From contig JBEKWN010000031.1 of assembly GCA_049513055.1 (NCBI GenBank), positions 25,079 to 89,078 on the forward strand: a stretch of 64,000 bases of DNA, written 5' to 3'. This document shows positions 7,733-16,875 of this stretch, in pieces (positions within the stretch are counted from its first letter, which is position 1; each line of letters starts with the position of its first letter). Source of the stretch: UBA1163 sp049513055 (GTDB lineage Bacteria; Desulfobacterota; BSN033; UBA1163). The notes beneath the pieces are model-generated. The model did no database searches. It saw only the letters and a list, made by a program, of their open reading frames with translations, and was not told the DNA's origin. The position numbers were made by a program, and so were the translations under genes.

Positions 7733-10084
7733 TTGGACGTGAGATCCAATATTTCCTTAAGCGAAGCAGACACCAAAGCAAAATTAATTGATCCTGTTCT
7801 TCATCAACGGGGTTGGACAGAAGACCTTATTCGCCGTGAGGAGACAGAGCGCGGGATTGACATCATAGATGGTAAACCAAGACGAAGAGAGCGAGGCAGG
7901 ACAGATTATCTTTTAAGGGTAAGGGTCAACATCAGCACTCAGCCCGTTGCTATTGCCCTGATTGAAGCCAAACGAAGCGATGAGCCTCCCGATAAAGGAC
8001 TTGAACAGGCTAAGAAATATGCCCGTTTGAACCACGTCCCTTTTGTCTATTCATCCAATGGCCACCTCTTTGTAGAGTATGATCATTTTACTGGCCAAAC
8101 TACAAGACCAAATCCTCTCCCAGAATTCCCAACGCCTGAGATACTTCATAAGCGTTATGAGGAAGGTGTTGGTTTTTTGTTAGAAAGCAATAGTGCAAGG
8201 CCGCTTCTTGTTCCGTATCCAGGAGGAGAGGCGAGTAGACGCTATTACCAAGATGCCGCTATCCGTGCATTGCTTGAGAAAATAGCCGCAGGTGAAAAAC
8301 GACTTCTTTTATACCTGGCCACAGGCTCAGGAAAAACTTTTATTGCAGTTCATATTTTGAAGAAGATTGCGGATGCCGGACAGTTGCGCCGTGCTTTGTT
8401 TGTGTGTGACCGGGATGAGTTGCGTGCCCAGGGCCTTGGGGCTTTCCAGAATGTTTTTGGGGCTGACGCCGCAGAAGTCACCACGGCAAACCCCCAGAAG
8501 AACGCCCGTATCTTGATTTCAACCTACCAAACACTCAATGTGGCAGGGGAAACCGATGATGCCAAGTTTTTCCTCGAAAATTATCCCCAAAATTATTTTG
8601 GCCATATCATTATTGATGAATGCCACAGAAGCGCGTGGGGGAAATGGAGTATTGTGCTTCGCCAGAACCCAGAAGCTATTCAAATAGGGCTCACTGCAAC
8701 CCCGCGATTCTTTGAAGGAGGAAGGCCAGAAGAGCGTCGGGAGGATGAAGAAATTACAGCCAATAATCTCAAATATTTTGGTGAGCCTGTTTATGAGTAC
8801 GACATGGCCCAGGGGATTGAGGATGGATATCTTCCTGGCTGCGAGATTATCAGGCGAGAGGCGAATCTGGATAACGTGGGGGTTACACGAGAAGACATTA
8901 AGCGTCTTGGGGCAAAAGATGCGATAACCGGTCAAACGATCAGGCCTGATGAAACCCGCGAGCATTATGAAGCACCTTCTTTTGAAGATATGATCCAGTT
9001 ACCTGACAGAGTAAAAATCATGTGTCAGGACCTCTTTGAAATGTTTCTTCAAACCGGTGGCCCACACCAGAAGACTGTAATCTTCTGTACCCGGGATACT
9101 CATGCGGATGCTGTTGATGCTGAAATGAACAATCTCTATGCCCAATGGTGTGCTCGAAACGGCCAATCGCGCCTCGATCCTTATGCCTTCAAATGCACCG
9201 CTTCTGTGGGTGGGAGCCAGTTCATTTCTGAATTGAGAGGTTCAGAGCGGACCCACTTCATTGCAACTACCGTTGACTTAATCACGACCGGTGTTGATGT
9301 TCCAATACTTCGTAATGTCGTTTTTTTCAAATATGTCCGTTCCCCTATTGCATTTCAGCAGATGATGGGTAGAGGTTCGAGAATTCATCTCCCTACCAAC
9401 AAGTTAATGTTTCGTGTCTATGATTATACAAATGCTACCCGTCTCTTAGGGAAAGATTTTGGAAGCCGTCCTTTGCCCACCCGTGAAACAAGAGAACTTG
9501 AAGAGGAGAGAAAGGAAAAAATAATTCGTGTTGAAGGGTTTGATGTCCATATTAATCCTGCCGGCACGTATATTGTCACAAAAGTTGGTGATCGATTGGG
9601 GATGGTTACCGTGGAAGAATACAAACAGACGTTGGCCCAGCGCTTGATCGAAGAGGCAAAGACGCTGGATGATTTTCGCAGCCTCTGGATTGACCCACAG
9701 AAACGAAAAACACTTATTGGGCTTTTGCCTGATGACGGACAAGGTCTCAGATTACTTCGGGAACTTTTGAAATACCAGGATTATGATCTTTATGATGTGT
9801 TGGCAGAGATTGGTTATGGAATTGCCCCGAAAAACCGTGTTGAGCGTGTTTCAGCATTAAAATATAAGCACATCAATTGGTTCAATAGCCTCCCTCAAAA
9901 GACGAGTAGCGCCTTGATAGCCCTCGCTAAGCAATTTGAAAAGGGTGGTACAGAAGAGTTAGAAAATCCATTTATTTTCAATGCGCCTGATGTTATCAAA
10001 GCAGGAGGTCTTGAGGCTTTGAAGGGTTTGGGTGAACCCAAGGATATTATCAACGAGACCAAAATGAGGCTTTTTGCAGCATGA
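7703..10084 (+). CDS. hsdR: Type I restriction enzyme R (motor/nuclease) subunit
   Basis: Up to 793 residues. The N-terminal nuclease domain shows a PD-ExK-type pattern (Asp68 in GRTDYLL and ALIEAKRS at 85-92). The SF2 motor follows, with Walker A ATGSGKT near residue 206, the DECH box IIIDECHRSAWGKW, LTATP, and motif VI QQMMGRGSRIHL. HsdR translocates DNA and cuts it when HsdS meets an unmodified site. The first dozen residues are repeat-derived, so the true start may be GTG at 7739 or TTG at 7733. The stop overlaps the next gene by ATGA (10081-10084), indicating one operon. Confidence 0.88.
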   Translation: MGEGGGEGGHLDVRSNISLSEADTKAKLIDPVLHQRGWTEDLIRREETERGIDIIDGKPRRRERGRTDYLLRVRVNISTQPVAIALIEAKRSDEPPDKGLEQAKKYARLNHVPFVYSSNGHLFVEYDHFTGQTTRPNPLPEFPTPEILHKRYEEGVGFLLESNSARPLLVPYPGGEASRRYYQDAAIRALLEKIAAGEKRLLLYLATGSGKTFIAVHILKKIADAGQLRRALFVCDRDELRAQGLGAFQNVFGADAAEVTTANPQKNARILISTYQTLNVAGETDDAKFFLENYPQNYFGHIIIDECHRSAWGKWSIVLRQNPEAIQIGLTATPRFFEGGRPEERREDEEITANNLKYFGEPVYEYDMAQGIEDGYLPGCEIIRREANLDNVGVTREDIKRLGAKDAITGQTIRPDETREHYEAPSFEDMIQLPDRVKIMCQDLFEMFLQTGGPHQKTVIFCTRDTHADAVDAEMNNLYAQWCARNGQSRLDPYAFKCTASVGGSQFISELRGSERTHFIATTVDLITTGVDVPILRNVVFFKYVRSPIAFQQMMGRGSRIHLPTNKLMFRVYDYTNATRLLGKDFGSRPLPTRETRELEEERKEKIIRVEGFDVHINPAGTYIVTKVGDRLGMVTVEEYKQTLAQRLIEEAKTLDDFRSLWIDPQKRKTLIGLLPDDGQGLRLLRELLKYQDYDLYDVLAEIGYGIAPKNRVERVSALKYKHINWFNSLPQKTSSALIALAKQFEKGGTEELENPFIFNAPDVIKAGGLEALKGLGEPKDIINETKMRLFAA

Positions 10085-11010
10085 ACCAAAAGACTTTACC
10101 TCAGAAGGAAGTTTTTGATTTCCTTGTTGCAAATGGAATCTATCCAATGTACAGCAAGAAGGGGAAGATTTTCTTTAGAGGTTTAATCAGGATAGGTCTA
10201 TCAACCACCGAAAAGACGAATGAGTTGATCGCACAGCTGAATTTAAAGACAGACGAAGATTGCAAAAAAATAAGAAAAGAAGTTAAGGAGGCCGTGGCTG
10301 CTATTAGACCCACCCGGCCGATAAAGGAATGGATAAAAGAAGAGAGGCCGAGAGAAATGCTGATCAAATATGGTCCGGAAGCTATCTCTCTATCGAAACT
10401 GCTGGCCATCATCCTTCGGACGGGGAAGGAGGGTACGAACGCTGAAGAATTGTCAAAAAGGTTGTTGAATCATTTCAAGACATTAAGAGAAATAGATTCC
10501 GCACCCATTTCTGAAATCTGCAAGATGGACGGGATAGGATATACAAAAGCTGTTCAGATAAAGGCTGCTTTAGAACTCGGTAAAAGGCTTTACAAGGAAG
10601 AGGCGGAAAAGAAGAAAAGAATTGGAGGGGCTGATGATGTCATAGGATATGTGGCGGAGTATTATGGCCCATATCTGAGGGACGCGAAGAAAGAGTTTTT
10701 CCATGTGATTCTCTTAGATATTAAGAATAAACCCCTTCACAACATAGAGATCAGTAAAGGTAGTCTGAATGCCGCGATCGTTGACCCAAAAGAAGTTATA
10801 AAAGAGGCAACATTAAGGTCTGCCTCTTCCATTATATTGGTCCACAATCATCCATCAGGAGAGACAGAGCCATCCTCTGAAGATGTCGAAATAACAAGTC
10901 GCATCATTCAAGCCTGTGACCTTGTGGGTATAAAAGTTTTAGACCATATCATCATTGGGAAGAACAAAGACGATTATTTCAGTTTCGCAAAGGCAGGACT
11001 GATTAGATGA
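10081..11010 (+). CDS. radC: RadC-like JAB/MPN-domain protein within the restriction operon
   Basis: 309 residues: an extra N-terminal domain of about 80 residues, then the UPF0758 helix-hairpin-helix part (IKEERPREMLIKYGPEAISL), then a JAB/MPN domain with the metal motif HNHPSG at 255-260 followed by S-x2-D in SSEDVE. RadC proteins are common in mobile and defence islands; despite the name their biochemical role is unsettled. It overlaps hsdR and hsdS by ATGA on both sides, so it is translated as part of the type I operon. The N-terminal extension is not usual for RadC and could bind a partner. Confidence 0.88.
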   Translation: MNQKTLPQKEVFDFLVANGIYPMYSKKGKIFFRGLIRIGLSTTEKTNELIAQLNLKTDEDCKKIRKEVKEAVAAIRPTRPIKEWIKEERPREMLIKYGPEAISLSKLLAIILRTGKEGTNAEELSKRLLNHFKTLREIDSAPISEICKMDGIGYTKAVQIKAALELGKRLYKEEAEKKKRIGGADDVIGYVAEYYGPYLRDAKKEFFHVILLDIKNKPLHNIEISKGSLNAAIVDPKEVIKEATLRSASSIILVHNHPSGETEPSSEDVEITSRIIQACDLVGIKVLDHIIIGKNKDDYFSFAKAGLIR

Positions 11011-12248
11011 ATAGCAACCTCTCATTCCCAATTCCCAATTCCGAACTCCCCGATGGTTGGCGCTGGGTGAAACTGGGAGAGGTTGCAAAAGAATTTGTAA
11101 ATGGTGGGACACCAAGTACAAATATACCGGAGTATTGGGATGGAAATATACCTTGGATCACTGGTGCTGATGTAACTGATTTTTGGGTTTCAGGGGGAAG
11201 AAAGTTCATAACAGAGGACGGACTTAAGAATAGTGTGACCCACCTGGTTCCAAGAAATACAGTTTTAGTCGTTACAAGAACAGGCGTCGGTAAAGTAGGG
11301 ATCGCTGCAAATGATTTGTGTTTTAGTCAGGATATTACTGGTGTAATCTGCAGCGAAGAAATCTATCCTGAATATTTAGCATGGTACATCTTCTCGGAGA
11401 GGAATAATTTAACAAATATTCAAAGAGGTGCAACCATTAAAGGCCTGACGAGAAATGATATTGAAAGCTTGCAGATCCCTTTACCGCCTTTAGAGGAACA
11501 AAAGAGCATTTCGTTAAAAATTCAGGAATTGATGCAAGAGGTGGAACGTGCCCGAACTGCCTGCGAAAAGCAATTAGAAGCAGCCAAAGCCCTTCCTTCC
11601 GCCCACCTGCGAGAGGTCTTCAAAAGCGAAGAAGCAAAGAAGTGGGAGAGAAAGAGGCTGGGGGAGGTATTAGAGGAACCTTTAAAAAACGGTTTAAATT
11701 ACAGGAAAGAAGACTTTGGAGCAGGGGTTAAATTTGTAAATGTATCCGATGTCTTTTGCAGTGCAAGGATTAATAATAAAAAGTTGGACAGAATAAATGT
11801 ATCAATAGAAGATGTTAAGAAATATCAATTACAAACCGGGGACATTCTCATTGTGCGATCATCCTTGAAAAGAGAAGGGATAGCATATCCAGCCTTGTTT
11901 ATAGAAGATGAGGAACCGGTAGTTTTTTGTGGCTTCTTAATAAGAATTAGACCTGATAAAGGGAAAGTTGCTCCCTTTTATTTGCTCAATTATTTACGCT
12001 CTTCAATTGCAAGGGAAAAATTGATCGGTGATTCTGACACAGTAACCATAACCAATGTTGACCAAGGAACTCTTCTTTCTTTAGATATCCCTATACCATC
12101 TTTAGATGAACAACAACGTATCACTTTCGAACTCAAAGAAAAAATGGTACAGGTAGAAAATCTGCAATCGGCGATCCAAAATCAACATTCCGCATTAAGT
12201 GTCTTACCCCAGTCAATTTTGAGAAAGGCATTTGGTGGAAAATTATGA
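11007..12248 (+). CDS. hsdS: Type I restriction specificity subunit S
   Basis: 413 residues with two target-recognition domains, each followed by a helical spacer. The first begins at GWRWVKLGEVAKEFVNGGTP and ends near LPPLEEQKSISLKIQEL; the second begins at KRLGEVLEEPLKNGLNY and ends near IPSLDEQQRITFELKEK. It determines the bipartite DNA site for both modification and restriction. The first residues (NSNLSFPIPNSELP) come from a TTCCCAATTCCCAATT-type repeat, so the original start may have been modified. It overlaps radC and the TIR-like gene by ATGA. Confidence 0.9.
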   Translation: MNSNLSFPIPNSELPDGWRWVKLGEVAKEFVNGGTPSTNIPEYWDGNIPWITGADVTDFWVSGGRKFITEDGLKNSVTHLVPRNTVLVVTRTGVGKVGIAANDLCFSQDITGVICSEEIYPEYLAWYIFSERNNLTNIQRGATIKGLTRNDIESLQIPLPPLEEQKSISLKIQELMQEVERARTACEKQLEAAKALPSAHLREVFKSEEAKKWERKRLGEVLEEPLKNGLNYRKEDFGAGVKFVNVSDVFCSARINNKKLDRINVSIEDVKKYQLQTGDILIVRSSLKREGIAYPALFIEDEEPVVFCGFLIRIRPDKGKVAPFYLLNYLRSSIAREKLIGDSDTVTITNVDQGTLLSLDIPIPSLDEQQRITFELKEKMVQVENLQSAIQNQHSALSVLPQSILRKAFGGKL

Positions 12249-13057
12249 AAGTTAAAGTGCTTATTGAGAAGATTACAGAATTCAGAAATTTATTAAAAGA
12301 ACATTCTGAGTTATGGAGAAAATCCTTAGATCACCCAATTCCTGATTATCCTGTAAGGAGCACCGACAAATTAAAAGAGCAACAAATACAGCTTTTCAGG
12401 ATATATTATCAAATTGATGAATATTTAACAAAATTTAGCAAAGGGCGTTTGATGCGCCACCCTATGACAGGTATTGAATGGGATGTTTATAGATCTTCTA
12501 TTGGTAACGACGTTGCACAAATTAAAGGACCTTCTTTAAATAATTCGCTTTTGGAGCTTGAAGGGATTATTGCAATATTAGAGGGAGAAGATCCAGAAAA
12601 GGAGATTACCGGCGGTCGTATTTCACAAGAAGACAAAAGGGTTTTTATAAGTCACGGCGGTGAAACTAAAGCCCTACTAAAAATAGAACGGTTTCTAAGA
12701 GGTTTAGGAATCACACCTGTTATTGTTAAACATGAACCCAGTTTAGGAAAATCTTTGGATGATTTGGTAGAGGAACAAATGGAAACCTGTGTAGCAGTTA
12801 TTATACTTGCTACGAAAGACGATAAAATCAAGAATGAAAAAGGTGAAGAATACTTTCAGCCTCGGCCAAATGTTATCCATGAAATAGGACTCGCTCAAGA
12901 AAAAGTTAGGGATAGAATTATTTATCTAAAAGAGGAGGGATGCAGATTTCCTTCAAATATTGCTCCGAAAGTATGGGAAAACTTCATTCAAGATAACATG
13001 GAAAATGCTTTCATTAAGGTAGGAAAAGAACTTAAAGCATTTGGGATTATTGAATAG
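12245..13057 (+). CDS. TIR-like nucleotide-binding domain protein (probable NAD-cleaving defence effector)
   Basis: 270 residues. The N-terminal half (to about residue 125) is helical and unrecognised. The C-terminal half begins KRVFISHGGETKALLKIE and contains a Gly-rich turn, EPSLGKSLDDLVEEQM, CVAVIILATKDD and NVIHEIGLAQEKV. This matches the predicted TIR-like nucleotide-binding family (Pfam PF10137-like), whose conserved Glu in the helix after IHE is the likely catalytic residue. Related proteins act as NAD-degrading effectors in anti-phage systems. It overlaps hsdS by ATGA and precedes hsdM, so it belongs to the type I operon. Confidence 0.75.
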   Translation: MKVKVLIEKITEFRNLLKEHSELWRKSLDHPIPDYPVRSTDKLKEQQIQLFRIYYQIDEYLTKFSKGRLMRHPMTGIEWDVYRSSIGNDVAQIKGPSLNNSLLELEGIIAILEGEDPEKEITGGRISQEDKRVFISHGGETKALLKIERFLRGLGITPVIVKHEPSLGKSLDDLVEEQMETCVAVIILATKDDKIKNEKGEEYFQPRPNVIHEIGLAQEKVRDRIIYLKEEGCRFPSNIAPKVWENFIQDNMENAFIKVGKELKAFGIIE

Positions 13058-13066
13058 GAGCGAAAT

Positions 13067-14602
13067 TTGCCTAAGTTCAACAATCGTAAAATTACATCTC
13101 CGCAATCGTTGAATGCCTACATCAAGGGTATTTGCGATATTATGAGGAGGTCGGGGAGGGCGGGGGCGCTTCAATATGTCCCTGAGCTTACCTGGATGCT
13201 TTTCCTTCGCATTCTTGATGAGCGGGAAGAGAAAGAAGCAGAACAGGCAAAGGCAGTGGGGGCCGATTTCAGACACTCCTTAGAATTTCCTTACAGGTGG
13301 AGGGATTGGGCAGCACCATTCAATTGCGGAATGCGGAATGAAGAATGCGGAATAAAAAGAAAAGAATTGCAAAATAGTACTCTTGGGGCGTTCATGTCTT
13401 TTATGAATGGAGACCTTATACCCTATCTTAAGAACCTCAAGAACAAAACAGGTGCAACACCGCGCCAAAAAGTAATCAGTGAGGTCTTTTCATCTATTGA
13501 AAAAACAGGTGTAGATACAGAGCGTAATCTTCTTGATATCCTCGATAAAATTCACGAGCTTTCCTTAGAACAGGTTGACGAAACACACATGTTCCCAATA
13601 TCTCAGGTCTATGAGGGGTTACTCCAGAAGATGGGAGAGAAAAACAATGACGGTGGGCAGTTCTTCACGCCGAGAGAAGTTATCCGTATAATGGTAAGGG
13701 TAATCAACCCTGGAATTGGCGAGACAGTTTATGACCCATGCTGCGGCACCGGGGGATTTTTGGCTCAGGCGTATCAGTACATGAGGCCGAAGGCAAATAC
13801 TGGAGTGGATATAGAGATCCTGAAAACAGGAACTTTTTATGGCCGGGAGAAAGAAAACCTTGTTTACCCAATTGTTTTAGCAAACCTTGTCCTTCAGGAG
13901 ATAGATGAACCACACATCTGGCATGGAAATACGCTAACAGGATATGAGGTTTATGGTGGCCTGTTTTCGGGTGCTCCACCTCTTTTTGATGTGGTGCTTA
14001 CAAATCCTCCTTTCGGTGGTAAAGAGGGGAAGGATGCCCGAACCCGTTTTGCATATAAGACAAGCTCAACGCAAGTGCTCTTTCTCCAGCATGTGATCGA
14101 TAGCCTTAAGGCAGGTGGAAGGTGTGGGATCGTCATGGACGAAGGCGTACTCTTCCGCACAAACGAAACTGCCTTTGTTCAGACCAAGCGTAAACTTGTC
14201 AACGAATGCAATTTGTGGTGCATCGTGAGCCTTCCAGCGAAGGTTTTCCTCAATGCTGGCGCTGCCAGCAAAACTAATCTACTATTTTTTACGAAAGGTG
14301 AGCCAACAAAACAAATCTGGTATTACGATTTATCTGACCTCAATATCACTAAAAAGCAACCCTTAACCCTGGAACAGTTCGAGGAATTTTTCAAATTGCT
14401 GCCTGAAAGGGCATCCGGTGAACGATCTTGGGTTGTTTCGATAGAAGAGATACAAGGTAAAAATTATGACATCAAGGCAGTTAATCCCAACCGAAAGGGA
14501 TCGGAAGATAATCGGACACCAGAGGAACTTCTTTCTATAATTGAATCACAAGAAGAGGACATAAAGAAAGCCTTAATGGCATTGAAAAATAGGATGTCCT
14601 AA
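13067..14602 (+). CDS. hsdM: Type I restriction modification subunit M (N6-adenine methyltransferase)
   Basis: 511 residues, TTG start with TAGGAG upstream. The N-terminal HsdM domain (ICDIMRRSGRAGALQYVPEL) is followed by the methyltransferase core: SAM motif DPCCGTGGF near residue 223 and catalytic NPPF near 313. It modifies adenine at the site chosen by HsdS. An in-frame insertion reading CGMRNEECGIKRKELQ (near residues 87-102) derives from a GCGGAATGAAGAATGCGGAAT repeat (quoted here as GCGGAATG and AAGAATGCGG). It lies in the N-terminal domain and apparently is tolerated. Last gene of the operon. Confidence 0.92.
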   Translation: MPKFNNRKITSPQSLNAYIKGICDIMRRSGRAGALQYVPELTWMLFLRILDEREEKEAEQAKAVGADFRHSLEFPYRWRDWAAPFNCGMRNEECGIKRKELQNSTLGAFMSFMNGDLIPYLKNLKNKTGATPRQKVISEVFSSIEKTGVDTERNLLDILDKIHELSLEQVDETHMFPISQVYEGLLQKMGEKNNDGGQFFTPREVIRIMVRVINPGIGETVYDPCCGTGGFLAQAYQYMRPKANTGVDIEILKTGTFYGREKENLVYPIVLANLVLQEIDEPHIWHGNTLTGYEVYGGLFSGAPPLFDVVLTNPPFGGKEGKDARTRFAYKTSSTQVLFLQHVIDSLKAGGRCGIVMDEGVLFRTNETAFVQTKRKLVNECNLWCIVSLPAKVFLNAGAASKTNLLFFTKGEPTKQIWYYDLSDLNITKKQPLTLEQFEEFFKLLPERASGERSWVVSIEEIQGKNYDIKAVNPNRKGSEDNRTPEELLSIIESQEEDIKKALMALKNRMS

Positions 14603-14628
14603 AAAGCTCAGGGAGAAACGATAACGAA

Positions 14629-14920
14629 GTGGGAACAGGATTTACTCAGAAACTTGCTGGACCCAAAATTGATGGTTTATTCTATTACATCCAAAGCGAA
14701 AATAACAAAAATAAAAATCTTTTTGGTGGGATTGTAGTAAACACAGACCAAAGGGATTATCGTGGGAGATGGGTTTATTTTGATAAGGCAAGCAGGGAAT
14801 TAAAAGACAATGATTTTAGCAATTGGAAGAATCTAGAATTATAACAATACATTCTCTGACAAAAAAATACCTTTAAAGAAAGCCAAAAGAGAAGTGGAAG
14901 AATTTATTGGAAAAGGCTAA
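14629..14920 (+). pseudogene. Short orphan gene split by a one-base frameshift
   Basis: A GTG-started frame encodes VGTGFTQKLAGPKIDG... to FSNWKNLE and stops at 14842. Shifting by one base, the coding sense continues YNNTFSDKKIPLKKAKREVE and ends EFIGKG at 14918-14920, giving about 96 residues in all. The continuity suggests a single-base deletion or sequencing error. I do not recognise the family. It follows hsdM closely and may be a small island accessory gene. Confidence 0.4.
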
Positions 14921-15198
14921 CCCTATATGAAGATTTAGAATGAGCAGACCCTAAAACTTCAATGAAGAATAAAGGATTTGAACCGAAAATTTACAATAGC
15001 TTACTTGATAGGATTGTTTATATCCTTGTCGTGGCGAGAACAAAACTCGTTAGCGGTGCAACCAAAAGGGTCTTTCTATCATGGAAACATAGTTAGCATA
15101 TTATCGGAATAAATGTCAAGTATGATTACGTCTCGAACATCGTCCTGCTTAATTCCCGTTGACTTCCTTTTACGAAACCGGTAACTTTAGTTATCTAA
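14921..15198. other. Non-coding gap between orphan gene and coiled-coil gene
   Basis: About 280 bases with stops in all frames and no recognisable RNA gene. It contains TTGTCGTGGCGAG and a fairly AT-rich stretch, but no convincing promoter or terminator. The following gene appears to lack its natural 5' end, so this may be a junction of rearranged pieces. Confidence 0.4.
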
Positions 15199-15210
15199 AT
15201 CAGAAAGGAG

Positions 15211-16218
15211 TTGGAAGCGTACAATGCGGTCTTGAAACAACTGGAAGCCCAGAGAGAGGCCGAACTGAAGCCGGAAAAGAAACTTGAGGAAAAGAAGGCG
15301 AAGGAGGTGATTCAGGTTGCAGAATCTTTGTCATCAGAAGGGATTGCCAGGGAGACCAGCAATCTGAAGATAGAAACAGGAAAGATGCTCGCTCAAATTT
15401 CTGACCGTCTGGAGGAAGAGATTGGTAAATTCAAAGCGATTCAGAACGCAATCGTATTGAAGGAAAAAGAGCTTCAGGAACTTTATGAGATTGAAAAATC
15501 GGCTGTGACTCTGGCGGCCTTAATTGAATCTCAAAATCAGAAACGGCAGGCATTTGAACTCGAGATGGCTGAGAAGAAGGAAGCATTAAGTCAAGAGATT
15601 GAGGCTCTCCGTGCTCAGCGGGAGCAAGAGAAAAAGGAATATGAGGAAGAGATCAAGGAACGGGATATGACGGAAAAGAAGAGGCGCGAAAGAGAGAAAG
15701 ACGATTACGAATATTCTTTTAAAAGAGAGCAAAAGTTAACCAAGGATAAATTTGAAGATGAAAAGTCGAAATTGGAAAAGGAAATCCAGATCAAAAAAGA
15801 GCAGATGGAAAGTGAGTTAAAGGAAAGAGAAAAAGCCATTGCCGGACGGGAAGATGAATTGAATGAGCTAAGGAAGAAGGCCAGTGTCTTTCCCAAAGAG
15901 ATGGAAACCGCTGTTGCCAAGGCCATCAAAGAGACAACAGAAAAGTTGAATCTGGAAGCTAAAAATAGAGAGGAGTTGCAGAGAAAAGAGTTTGTCGGGG
16001 AGCGAAATGTTCTTACTACCCGAATTGAATCTCTTGAAAAAAGTGTAAAAGAACAGAGTGAACAAATTGCTAAGTTTTCTCAGCAACTGGAGAAGGCATA
16101 TCAGCAGGTACAGGAGATTGCCGTTAAAACCATCGAGGGCTCTTCAACCATCAAGTCCTTTGCCAATCTTCAGCAATGGATCAGCGAACAGACAAGAAAG
16201 GCACCTCAGGAGAAATAA
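15211..16218 (+). CDS. Long coiled-coil protein, possibly truncated at the N-terminus
   Basis: 335 residues, almost wholly alpha-helical and charged. Heptads run from about residue 20 to 300 (for example EKEIQIKKEQMESELKEREK), with a short non-coil C-terminus SFANLQQWISEQTRKAPQ. The only start is TTG at 15211; AAAGGAG directly abuts it, too close to be ideal, and the frame is open back to 15199 without an ATG. So the 5' end may be lost. Coiled-coil proteins of this type in defence islands often have structural roles; no function can be assigned. Confidence 0.55.
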   Translation: MEAYNAVLKQLEAQREAELKPEKKLEEKKAKEVIQVAESLSSEGIARETSNLKIETGKMLAQISDRLEEEIGKFKAIQNAIVLKEKELQELYEIEKSAVTLAALIESQNQKRQAFELEMAEKKEALSQEIEALRAQREQEKKEYEEEIKERDMTEKKRREREKDDYEYSFKREQKLTKDKFEDEKSKLEKEIQIKKEQMESELKEREKAIAGREDELNELRKKASVFPKEMETAVAKAIKETTEKLNLEAKNREELQRKEFVGERNVLTTRIESLEKSVKEQSEQIAKFSQQLEKAYQQVQEIAVKTIEGSSTIKSFANLQQWISEQTRKAPQEK

Positions 16219-16289
16219 TTATTCGGTGTGGTTTGTAAACAATAGATAGGGTGAGAATGAAAAGGTCTTGGGTTAACCTTTAAAATTCG

Positions 16290-16700
16290 ATGAGACAAAA
16301 GACGTGGATCTACAGCCCACCAAAGCCAAAAGTGCCTGATGCCGTCAAAATGGAAGTTGAGACAAAGTCAATGGCGTTGGTAAACGACATCCTGAAGCCG
16401 GAACACCTTAAGCCTCCACCGAAGAATGCGAAGTGGAACTATATCGTTGACATCTACACCAAATGGCATCGTAACTACTTCTATTTCTGTGCCGAGTATG
16501 CCTGTCCAGGTCCTAATGCACTGTCCCCTTTTTTTGACACAGGGTTTGCTCGCCTGGAATACACTGGCGGTGCAGGTCGACAGAGCAGGTTCCACTTGTC
16601 CTACATGCGCCATACGGGGAGGTGGTGGGAGATTCGACATGGCCTGTCACTTGAACAATGTTTGGCCGAAATCAGAGGGGATGGGCTCTTCCACCCCTGA
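16290..16700 (+). CDS. Conserved hypothetical protein
   Basis: 136 residues, MRQKTWIYSPPKPKVPDAV at the start, a central IVDIYTKWHRNYFYFCAEY and a C-terminal RFHLSYMRHTGRWWEIRHG. The aromatic, basic pattern with a beta-like core suggests a small folded domain, perhaps related to DUF3024-type proteins, but I cannot confirm this. No membrane segment or catalytic motif is obvious. It has no clear ribosome site. It lies between the coiled-coil gene and the primase-helicase in the island. Confidence 0.5.
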   Translation: MRQKTWIYSPPKPKVPDAVKMEVETKSMALVNDILKPEHLKPPPKNAKWNYIVDIYTKWHRNYFYFCAEYACPGPNALSPFFDTGFARLEYTGGAGRQSRFHLSYMRHTGRWWEIRHGLSLEQCLAEIRGDGLFHP

Positions 16701-16875
16701 GTTTGCGTTGGTCTTTCAGTATAAGAAGGGTTCTATTAAATTTCAAAAGACGCGGGATGTTAAGAGCTGGATATGAGCAATAGAGTCTTTGCTCCCAAGT
16801 ATAATTGGCGTTATCTTCAGAGAAAGAATTAAGACTTAAACTAAAATCAATACCAAGAATGTTGGAAGATAAGCA

